From an uncultured Oscillospiraceae bacterium (GTDB lineage: Bacteria; Bacillota; Clostridia; Oscillospirales; Acutalibacteraceae), in contig CABUYS010000037.1 in NCBI GenBank assembly GCA_902495835.1, positions 1 through 11,400 of the forward strand: 11,400 bases of DNA. The letters run 5' to 3'. Each line of letters starts with the position of its first letter. Within the stretch, counting starts at the first letter, position 1. Positions 6,138 through 11,400 of this stretch are shown one piece after another. The notes beneath the pieces are model-generated. The model had not been told where the DNA came from, did no database searches, and was given only the letters and a program-made list of their open reading frames with translations. A program made the position numbers and the translations under genes.

Positions 6138-7103
6138 TTGAATATATCTGTTTTAGGATGCGGAAGATGGGGCTCGTTTATAGCTTGGTACTTAAATAAA
6201 ATAGGGCATGACGTCAAGCTCTGGGGAAGACCGGGTTCAATTCACTTGGAAGAAATAAAAAAATTTCGTCGCAATGCTTATCTTGAAATTCCGAGTGAGA
6301 TACATATTACGGAAAATTTAAACGAATGCTTGGAATTTTCCGATGTATTGATAGTGTCGATAAGTGCACAGGCTTTGCGTGATTTTATGAACTGCATTAA
6401 ATCTTGTGGTGTTGATTTAAAGGACAAAATTTTTGTTTTATGCATGAAAGGAATTGAAGAATCTACAGGCAAACGTTTATCCGAGGTTGTTAAGGAAACT
6501 TTGGGAGAAAATACAAATGTTGCCGTTTGGGTGGGGCCCGGACATGTACAAGATTTTGTAAAAGGTATACCGAATTGCATGGTTGTGGACTGTGAAAACG
6601 ATAGTATAAAAAGTTATCTTGTAGAAAAATTTTCAAGTCCGTTAATAAGGTTTTACTACGGCGTTGACATGATAGGAAGCGAAATAGGAGCCGCAGCCAA
6701 AAATGTTATGGGTATAGCTGCGGGTATACTTGACGGAGTGAAGTATGAATCTCTTAAAGGTGCGCTGATGTCCAGGGGAACGCGAGAAATTGCACGATTA
6801 ATAAAGGCCATGGGCGGAAAAGAGATGTCTGCCTATGGGCTTGCTCATCTGGGAGATTATCAAGCAACTCTTTTTTCCGAGCACAGTAACAACAGAAGGT
6901 TCGGAGAACTGCTGGTTAACGGAAATCATTACGATAAACTTGCAGAAGGGGCAGCCACTTCGCATGCTATAGTTAAACTCGGGAAAAAATACGACGTGGA
7001 ACTCCCGATTTGTTCGGCCGTAAATAAAGCGGTATTAGGGCTTGTTCCTCCGGAAGAAGCTATTTCAGGTTTGTTTTTGAGAAGTATTAAAAAAGAATTT
7101 TAA
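6138..7103 (+). CDS. gpsA: NAD(P)-dependent glycerol-3-phosphate dehydrogenase
   Basis: GpsA reduces dihydroxyacetone phosphate to sn-glycerol 3-phosphate in the cytoplasm, the entry to phospholipid synthesis. The 321-residue product has the usual family length. The Rossmann motif GCGRWG lies at 7-12; CMKGIE (102-107) corresponds to the usual TKGIE loop; IGSEIGAAAKNVMGIAAGILDG (from 179) contains the catalytic lysine K188; LGDYQAT (238-244) and NNRRFGEL (251-258) correspond to the usual LGD and SRN-R-xG segments. The loop usually written SGPSxAxE reads VGPGHVQDF (132-140), and the LGD block departs from the typical LGDL, so this is a divergent subgroup. The start is a TTG at 6138, five bases after AGAAGGA; no ATG fits the Rossmann motif. 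The last dozen codons recur in a duplicated tail at 7222-7264. Confidence 0.93.
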   Translation: MNISVLGCGRWGSFIAWYLNKIGHDVKLWGRPGSIHLEEIKKFRRNAYLEIPSEIHITENLNECLEFSDVLIVSISAQALRDFMNCIKSCGVDLKDKIFVLCMKGIEESTGKRLSEVVKETLGENTNVAVWVGPGHVQDFVKGIPNCMVVDCENDSIKSYLVEKFSSPLIRFYYGVDMIGSEIGAAAKNVMGIAAGILDGVKYESLKGALMSRGTREIARLIKAMGGKEMSAYGLAHLGDYQATLFSEHSNNRRFGELLVNGNHYDKLAEGAATSHAIVKLGKKYDVELPICSAVNKAVLGLVPPEEAISGLFLRSIKKEF

Positions 7104-7221
7104 AAAATTCCCTAAACTCTGCAGTCGTACACATTTGAGTGTATTGCTGCTTTTGCTCAATTGAATTCTTTTTGATTTAGTTTTTTAGATAGCTCTTTAA
7201 TTTGTAGTGTTTTGAGTATTC
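7061..7221. repeat. Tandem duplication of gpsA/GNAT junction, copy 1
   Basis: This segment contains the real 3' end of gpsA (stop 7101-7103) followed by an antisense, damaged copy of the GNAT gene's 3' end. It aligns with 7222-7389 at an offset of 160-161 bp over most of its length, for example TAAAAAAT, GCAGTCGTACACATTTGAGT and TTGAATTCTTTTTGATTTA. Copy 1 has a 6-bp deletion in the GNAT part. Confidence 0.9.
7112..7220 (-). pseudogene. Decayed duplicate of GNAT acetyltransferase 3' end
   Basis: Read on the minus strand, this fragment matches the C-terminus of the GNAT protein at 7272-7778. EYSKHYKL corresponds to ENSKPYKL, KLNQKEFN is identical, and AIHSNVYDCRV corresponds to TIHSNVYDCKV, ending at its own TAG (7112-7114). 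A frameshift before KLNQKEFN and an internal TGA after it show that it is not translated. It is cut off at the junction near 7221. Confidence 0.88.
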
Positions 7222-7264
7222 TGTTTCGGGCTTGTTTTTAAGAAGCATCAAAAAAGAATTTTAA
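7222..7264 (+). pseudogene. Orphan duplicate of the gpsA 3' tail
   Basis: The frame encodes VSGLFLRSIKKEF and stop, matching the last residues of GpsA (ISGLFLRSIKKEF). Over the 12 codons from SG to the stop the two copies differ at five bases, all third positions and all synonymous (TCA/TCG, GGT/GGC, TTG/TTA, AGT/AGC, ATT/ATC). There is no start codon or ribosome binding site, so this fragment cannot be expressed alone. Confidence 0.88.
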
Positions 7265-7389
7265 AAAATCCTCAAACTTTGCAGTCGTACACATTTGAGT
7301 GTATTGTTGCTTTTATTTCATTGAATTCTTTTTGATTTAATTTTTCGGGATAGCTCATTACATTCAACTTGTAAGGCTTTGAATTTTCT
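7222..7389. repeat. Tandem duplication of gpsA/GNAT junction, copy 2
   Basis: This segment contains a second gpsA 3' tail followed by the genuine 3' end of the GNAT gene. It aligns with copy 1 (7061-7221). The abrupt switch from GNAT-like to gpsA-like sequence at about 7221/7222 marks the join between units. Confidence 0.9.
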
Positions 7390-7778
7390 CTTAAAGGCGG
7401 TTGAAAGTATTCGTAGTTGTTTAGCTTGAATCCCAATTTTTCGTAAAATTTTAATCTTTTCTTGGATACAACGTCGCACGGGGGCTCTATTTCCAGGATT
7501 ATGGGTTTTTCTTTATTTGAATTTATAAATTCAGAAACTATTTTTGTTCCTGTTCCTTTGCCACGGAAATTGGGATTTACGGCTAAATGTTCGATAAAAT
7601 TAAAATTTTCAAGTGACCAAAATGCTAAAAAAGCCACGACATTATTGTCTGAATCTACTTTTGTAATTATGTTGTAAGAGGGATTTTCGAGTAATTTTTT
7701 TTGATTTTCATACGTTCTGAATTCATTTTCGGGGAATGAAATCTGCATAAGTTCAAATATTTTATCAAAATTTTCCAT
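7272..7778 (-). CDS. GNAT-family N-acetyltransferase
   Basis: The 168-residue protein belongs to the Gcn5-related acetyltransferases, which transfer acetyl from acetyl-CoA to an amine; the substrate cannot be told. The acetyl-CoA-binding motif A reads HLAVNPNFRGKGTGTKI (64-80), with the R-G-K-G-T-G loop at 72-77. Motif B includes EIEPP (96-100) and FYEKLGF (111-117), the usual end of the fold, and length is typical of single-domain members. The ATG at 7778 follows an AAGGAG (complement of 7788-7793) at nine bases. It converges on gpsA and diverges from secA. Its 3' end is partly duplicated at 7112-7220. I see no obvious terminator on the minus strand within the duplicated junction. Confidence 0.9.
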   Translation of the reverse strand: MENFDKIFELMQISFPENEFRTYENQKKLLENPSYNIITKVDSDNNVVAFLAFWSLENFNFIEHLAVNPNFRGKGTGTKIVSEFINSNKEKPIILEIEPPCDVVSKKRLKFYEKLGFKLNNYEYFQPPLRENSKPYKLNVMSYPEKLNQKEFNEIKATIHSNVYDCKV

Positions 7779-7903
7779 AATAATTTTCTCCTTTTTATTT
7801 TAATATTTTATAAAATTTGAAATCAAAACAATGCGTTTAACAATAATTTAATCGTAAAAAACAGTAGATTTTTATAAAAATTGATGATTTTTACCTAACA
7901 ACG

Positions 7904-7912
7904 TGTTATAAT
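7904..7912 (+). promoter_or_regulatory. Extended -10 promoter of secA
   Basis: TGTTATAAT is an extended -10 element (TGn plus perfect TATAAT). No good -35 lies at 17 bp; TTGATG (7881-7886) is 20 bp away. The implied leader is about 140 nt and includes a weak hairpin (AAAAATC 7951-7957 with GATTTTT 7971-7977). Confidence 0.55.
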
Positions 7913-8061
7913 CTTATCGGTTACAATTTAAGTATGGAAATATCAAGAAGAAAAATCAATGTTTTAGGTAGATTTTTTTATTGTTTTGAAATACAATAGG
8001 ATTAACCTTGATTTTTTCATTTCATTTTAAACTAAATAATTATACCATAAGAGGTGGTTTC

Positions 8062-10674
8062 ATGAGTTTTTTAAATTTACTTTTCGGAAACTATAGTAAA
8101 CGTGAATTAAAACGCGTCAAACCTATATGTGACGCAGTTCTTGATTTGGAAAGAAAATATTTGAATATGACCGATGAAGAGCTGTCTTCTCAGACAATTG
8201 TCTTGAAGGAACGTCTTAAAAACGGCGAAACATTGGATGATATTTTGCCCGACGCTTTTGCAGTATGCCGCGAAGCTTCAGACAGAGTGCTTGGTATGCG
8301 TCATTTTCCGGTTCAAGTTATCGGAGGAATAATTCTTCATCAGGGAAGAATTAGCGAAATGGCTACAGGTGAAGGTAAAACTTTGGTAGAAACTTTGCCA
8401 GCCTATTTGAATGCACTTAGCGGAAAAGGAGTACACATCGTTACGGTAAACGATTATCTTGCAAAGCGTGACTCCGAACAAATGGGAAAACTTTACCGTT
8501 TCCTTGGTCTCGAGACAGGGCTGATATTAAACGATTACGGCAAAGCTCAAAGAGCCAAAGCTTACGCTGCGGACATAACATATGGAACCAATAATGAATT
8601 TGGTTTTGACTATTTAAGAGACAACATGGTTGTAAATAAAGCTTCACGTGTTCAGAGAGGCCATAATTTTGCTATCGTAGACGAAGTTGACTCAATTTTA
8701 ATTGACGAAGCAAGAACGCCCCTTATCATTTCGGGCGAGGGCGATAAATCTACAGAGATGTACTCAATAGCCGATAAATTCGCAAAGAGCCTTAAAATGT
8801 TAAAAGTTGCCGAGATTAATGCAAAAGAAGATAACGAAGAGCTTTTCGAAAATCATGATTATGTTGTTGACGAAAAAGCCAAAACAGCTTCTCTTACAAA
8901 ATCAGGTGTGGAAAAAGCTGAAAAATACTTTAACGTAGAGAATTTAACCGACCCCGAACACGTAAGTCTTCAGCATCATATAAACCAAGCCATAAAAGCT
9001 AACGGCGTTATGAAACGTGATATAGATTACGTTGTAAGAGACGGCGAAGTTTTAATAGTTGACGAATTTACCGGAAGAATAATGTACGGAAGAAGATACA
9101 ACGAAGGTCTTCACCAAGCCTTAGAAGCCAAAGAGGGCGTAAAAATAGAAAAAGAATCCAAAACTTTGGCCTCGATAACTTTCCAAAATTATTTCAGACT
9201 TTATAAAAAACTTTCCGGAATGAGCGGTACGGTAATGACCGAGCAAGAAGAATTCCGTGAAATTTATAAACTTGATACAATAGAAATTCCGACTAACAAG
9301 CCTGTTATAAGACAGGATTTGCCCGATGTCGTGTATAAAACTCAAAAAGCCAAATACAAGGCCATTGTAAAAGATATAATCGAAAGTCATAAAAAAGGAC
9401 AGCCTGTTTTGGTCGGAACTACTTCCATCGAAAAATCAGAGCTTTTAAGCGATATGCTGAGTGCTCAGGGAATTAAACATGAAGTACTTAATGCAAAATA
9501 CCACGAAAGAGAAGCTCAAATTATTGCTCAGGCAGGTAAAAAGGGAGCTATTACAATAGCAACCAACATGGCCGGCCGTGGTACTGATATTAAATTGGGC
9601 GGTAATGCAGAGTACATGGCGATTTCAGAGCTCAAAAAATTGGGCTACAGCGACGAAGTTGTTGCCGAGGCAAATAGCTTTATGGAAACTGATGACGAAA
9701 AAATACTGGAAGCAAGAGACAAGTATTATAAATTCTATGAGAAGTTTAAAGAAGAAATCAAGGGAGAAGCCGAAGAAGTCAAAAAAGCGGGAGGTTTGTA
9801 CGTTATCGGAACCGAACGTGCGGAAACCAGGAGAATAGATAATCAGCTTCGCGGAAGAGCAGGTCGTCAAGGCGACCCGGGTAAGAGCAGATTTTACCTT
9901 TCTTTGGAAGACGATTTGATGAGACTTTTCGGAGGCGACAGACTCCAAGCATGGATGGCTCGCTTAAACGTTGAAGATGATGTTCCGCTAGAAGCAAAAA
10001 TGCTTACACGTTCGATAGAATCTGCTCAACGTAAAATAGAAGGAAGAAACTTTGCAATTCGTAAAAATGTTCTCCAGTATGACGATGTTCTTAACCGTCA
10101 GCGTGAAATTATTTACGATCAACGCAATAAAGTTTTGGACGGAGAAGATTTAAGTCAGCAGATTCAGGGTATGATTGACGACAGCGTTAAAAAGGTTGTT
10201 TCGAGATATATTTCAAAGGATATACCTATGGAAAACTGGAATTTGGAAGGCTTGAAATCGTACTACATGGGATGGGTTTTGACTCCCGAAGATTTGGAAT
10301 GCACATCTGTAGATTCGCTGGGAATGACGGCGGAAGAAATTGAAAGCTTTATCATAAACCGCTGCCATGAGATATACAGCAAACATGAAGAAATTTTAGG
10401 AAAATCTTCTACAAGAGAATTGGAAAGAGCTATACTTCTTTCTAACGTTGACGAGCAGTGGATGGACCACATAGACGCTATGGAAGAGCTTAAACGAGGA
10501 ATAAACCTCAGAGCATACGGTCAAAGAGACCCGGTGGTTGAATACCGCGTTGAAGGCTTTGATATGTTCGACTCCATGATAGAAACCATAAGGGAAAATA
10601 CAGTTAAAATGCTTCTGTGCTTTAAGTTTAGTATAGATATGCGTGCTCCGACAATACTTGAGTTCCCTGGATAA
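8062..10674 (+). CDS. secA: Preprotein translocase ATPase SecA
   Basis: SecA is the motor ATPase that pushes unfolded preproteins through SecYEG at the cytoplasmic membrane. Numbered from the ATG at 8062 (870 residues): Walker A ATGEGKT at 101-107, Walker B with DEVD at 207-210, helicase motif GRGTD at 505-509, and QLRGRAGRQGD at about 595-605, so both nucleotide-binding domains are complete. A charged insertion of about 50 residues lies between GRGTDIKLGG and GLYVIG, a segment absent from the Bacillus protein. ERAETRRID carries Ala where ERHESRRID is usual. The protein ends at TILEFPG without the cysteine-rich zinc-binding tail (CxCxnCC type) common in the family. The frame opens at a TTG at 8008, but the ATG at 8062 has GAGGTGG (8051-8057) and the classic MSFLNLLFG beginning. 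It is monocistronic. Confidence 0.97.
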   Translation: MSFLNLLFGNYSKRELKRVKPICDAVLDLERKYLNMTDEELSSQTIVLKERLKNGETLDDILPDAFAVCREASDRVLGMRHFPVQVIGGIILHQGRISEMATGEGKTLVETLPAYLNALSGKGVHIVTVNDYLAKRDSEQMGKLYRFLGLETGLILNDYGKAQRAKAYAADITYGTNNEFGFDYLRDNMVVNKASRVQRGHNFAIVDEVDSILIDEARTPLIISGEGDKSTEMYSIADKFAKSLKMLKVAEINAKEDNEELFENHDYVVDEKAKTASLTKSGVEKAEKYFNVENLTDPEHVSLQHHINQAIKANGVMKRDIDYVVRDGEVLIVDEFTGRIMYGRRYNEGLHQALEAKEGVKIEKESKTLASITFQNYFRLYKKLSGMSGTVMTEQEEFREIYKLDTIEIPTNKPVIRQDLPDVVYKTQKAKYKAIVKDIIESHKKGQPVLVGTTSIEKSELLSDMLSAQGIKHEVLNAKYHEREAQIIAQAGKKGAITIATNMAGRGTDIKLGGNAEYMAISELKKLGYSDEVVAEANSFMETDDEKILEARDKYYKFYEKFKEEIKGEAEEVKKAGGLYVIGTERAETRRIDNQLRGRAGRQGDPGKSRFYLSLEDDLMRLFGGDRLQAWMARLNVEDDVPLEAKMLTRSIESAQRKIEGRNFAIRKNVLQYDDVLNRQREIIYDQRNKVLDGEDLSQQIQGMIDDSVKKVVSRYISKDIPMENWNLEGLKSYYMGWVLTPEDLECTSVDSLGMTAEEIESFIINRCHEIYSKHEEILGKSSTRELERAILLSNVDEQWMDHIDAMEELKRGINLRAYGQRDPVVEYRVEGFDMFDSMIETIRENTVKMLLCFKFSIDMRAPTILEFPG

Positions 10675-10694
10675 TAAATTAAAATTCAGTAATA

Positions 10695-10732
10695 AAAAAC
10701 TCTTCGCTTCAGGTTTGTGGTGAGGAGTTTTT
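10695..10732 (+). terminator. Intrinsic terminator of secA
   Basis: AAAAACTCTTCGC (10695-10707) and GTGAGGAGTTTTT (10720-10732) pair over 13 positions with two G-U wobbles around a 12-nt loop, ending in a T run. It lies about 20 bp after the secA stop. Confidence 0.85.
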
Positions 10733-10745
10733 GTAATTAAACAGA

Positions 10746-10773
10746 TTGACGAGATTATTCGTTGTGTTATAAT
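10746..10773 (+). promoter_or_regulatory. Strong sigma-A promoter upstream of orphan signal-peptide ORF
   Basis: TTGACG (10746-10751), a 16-bp spacer and TATAAT (10768-10773) preceded by TGT (extended -10) make this the best-looking rightward promoter in the window. It lies just after the secA terminator and drives only the short frame at 10804. Confidence 0.75.
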
Positions 10774-10803
10774 GGAATTAATATTTAGTGGGAGATATGT
10801 GAT

Positions 10804-10908
10804 TTGATATTGAAAAAGATTTCGGGATTTTTGTTGTCTGCATTTATTTTGATTCCTTGTGTTTCGAATGCGGTTTTTGCCGATTATGATGATGTGCCGC
10901 ACTCATAA
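10804..10908 (+). pseudogene. Orphan signal peptide, truncated secreted-protein gene
   Basis: A TTG start nine bases after GGGAG (10790-10794) opens a 34-codon frame. The product has a textbook signal peptide: MILKKISG, a hydrophobic core FLLSAFILI, then VSNAVFA as an A-x-A-like cleavage site (after residue 26), followed by only DYDDVPHS and a TAA. No downstream frame continues a mature domain. The promoter and ribosome binding site are intact, so the simplest reading is a secreted-protein gene whose body was deleted; the stop lies at the very start of a repeated sequence (10901). A genuine secreted octapeptide is the alternative and cannot be excluded. The family of the lost protein cannot be told. 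Confidence 0.6.
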
Positions 10909-10986
10909 AAAATTTCACAGTTTAAATTTACTAAATCTAATAGATGATAGGTAATAAATTTTTTTGATTTTAAATGGAGTTTAAAC
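10901..10986. repeat. Diverged direct repeat, copy A
   Basis: It begins ACTCATAAAAAATTTC and includes the stop of the signal-peptide frame. It aligns with 11062-11148 at an offset of 161 bp; the first 65 bp differ mainly by A/G and C/T changes, and similarity then fades. Confidence 0.85.
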
Positions 10987-11061
10987 CAATTATTTTATAA
11001 TATAAACACTTTTATGCGTTTGATTAGAGTAAGGTTTTTGCACAACCTATAATTTTTCATT

Positions 11062-11148
11062 ACTCATAAAAAATTTCGCAATTTAAATTTACTGAATTTA
11101 ATAGATGATAAGTAATAATTTTTCTTAATTTTGAATAAAGTTGTAAAC
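11062..11148. repeat. Diverged direct repeat, copy B
   Basis: This is the second copy of the 10901-10986 repeat, sharing ACTCATAAAAAATTTC, AATAGATGATA and GTAATAA blocks. Upstream of it a GGTTTTTGC 9-mer lies at the same distance from TCATAA as in copy A, where it encodes the signal-peptide cleavage site. The duplication may therefore once have reached into the gene; sequence between the two anchors is not conserved. Confidence 0.85.
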
Positions 11149-11226
11149 TGAATGAATTGAGATTTTGGTAACTTTGTGTGTTTATTGAATTTACTTACCT
11201 TAAAAATTTTGTTTTTTTATATATTC

Positions 11227-11255
11227 GGAATTTTTTCATTATAACAAAAAATTCC
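11227..11255. repeat. Perfect 10-bp palindrome downstream of tRNA-Lys
   Basis: GGAATTTTTT (11227-11236) and AAAAAATTCC (11246-11255) are exact inverted arms with a 9-nt loop. No T run follows on either strand, so it is not a standard terminator. It may still form the 3' hairpin of the leftward tRNA transcript. Confidence 0.6.
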
Positions 11256-11293
11256 ATAAGCTTTGTAATTCAAAACTTACAGAATCTCATCTC

Positions 11294-11369
11294 TGGTGAG
11301 CCATCGGGGACTCGAACCCCGGACAACCGGATTAAAAGTCAGGTGCTCTACCAACTGAGCTAATGGCTC
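11294..11369 (-). tRNA. tRNA-Lys (anticodon TTT)
   Basis: On the minus strand all cloverleaf parts are present: acceptor GAGCCAT/ATGGCTC, D arm GCTC-GAGC, anticodon loop CTTTTAA (anticodon TTT, lysine), T arm CGGGG-TTCGAGT-CCCCG, discriminator A and encoded CCA (11294-11296). The anticodon stem CCTGA/TCCGG has one mismatch, U29 opposite C41. The gene is in line with the partial tRNA to its right, suggesting a leftward tRNA cluster. Without CCA it spans 11297-11369. Confidence 0.95.
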
Positions 11370-11383
11370 TTATAAAATTAAAA

Positions 11384-11400
11384 TGGCTGGGATGGCTGGA
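11384..11400 (-). tRNA. Partial tRNA, probably tRNA-Gln, cut by window edge
   Basis: The minus strand ends in T-stem CCAGC, acceptor strand CATCCCA, discriminator G and CCA. A 5' partner TGGGATG (U1-A72 with G73) is characteristic of tRNA-Gln. Only the last 17 bases lie in the window, so the amino acid is inferred. It is 14 bp from tRNA-Lys on the same strand. Confidence 0.65.

Larger units (their letters stand above)
10909..11293. other. Gene-free region between the truncated gene and the tRNA cluster
   Basis: It contains most of repeat copy A, copy B (11062-11148) and a 10-bp palindrome (11227-11255). No open reading frame with a ribosome binding site is present. A plus-strand frame at 11178-11363 runs through the tRNA-Lys gene and is spurious. 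No clear minus-strand terminator for the tRNAs is visible. Confidence 0.6.

Noticed and set aside
7951..7977. Hairpin with T run in the secA leader, possible attenuator
   Set aside because: Only seven pairs with a single G-C and a 13-nt loop; too weak to call a terminator or riboswitch.
8008..8061. Upstream TTG extension of SecA
   Set aside because: The added 18 residues precede the normal MSFLNLLFG start, and the ribosome binding site (8051-8057) serves the ATG at 8062.
9578..9838. 86-codon plus-strand frame inside secA
   Set aside because: Shadow frame within conserved SecA nucleotide-binding domain 2.
10396..10902. 168-codon minus-strand open frame
   Set aside because: It is antisense to the conserved 3' part of secA and the secA terminator; composition is noise-like.
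11178..11363. 61-codon plus-strand open frame
   Set aside because: It runs antisense through most of the tRNA-Lys gene and AT-rich spacer; not a protein gene.

Overview
This AT-rich window reads as chromosomal DNA of a spore-forming, low-G+C Clostridia-type Firmicute. The evidence is spoIIE (a gene of endospore formers), ftsZ and secA of Gram-positive type, strong AGGAGG-like ribosome binding sites, frequent TTG/GTG starts, and tRNA-Lys/tRNA-Gln genes with encoded CCA ends. Several signs of gene decay and lineage-specific secreted proteins would suit a host-associated or genome-reduced lineage, but the organism cannot be named from this sequence alone.

Layout, left to right. Positions 1-811 hold a small control module: two operator-like palindromes, a promoter candidate, and an overlapping pair of small genes, the second a stand-alone sigma-70 region 4 helix-turn-helix protein. 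This looks like an accessory or mobile-element module. Next come spoIIE (+) and ftsZ (-), convergent, each with its own terminator. SpoIIE is known to bind FtsZ at the sporulation septum, so two functional partners are neighbours here. The spoIIE promoter candidate has the unusually long -35/-10 spacing known for Spo0A-activated sigma-A promoters, and an exact Spo0A-box match lies upstream of ftsZ. An AT-rich gap then leads to an unrecognised, probably exported protein with an in-frame array of 12-bp repeats (5207-6040), followed by gpsA (glycerol-3-phosphate dehydrogenase, +) and a convergent GNAT acetyltransferase (-).

The gpsA/GNAT junction is duplicated in tandem at about 160 bp. Each copy carries the tail of both genes, and the spare gpsA tail differs from the real one only at synonymous positions. 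This points to a join between two diverged versions of the locus, or to an assembly chimera. secA follows with its own promoter and terminator; its protein lacks the usual cysteine-rich C-terminal tail.

Downstream of secA a very good promoter drives only a signal peptide plus eight residues, the apparent stub of a secreted-protein gene. A diverged direct repeat follows, and the window ends in a minus-strand tRNA cluster (tRNA-Lys and the 3' end of a probable tRNA-Gln).

I did not find a complete new defence or biosynthetic system. The most informative oddities are the duplicated gpsA/GNAT junction, the repeat-bearing exported protein, the orphan signal-peptide gene, and the palindrome-flanked sigma-like module.
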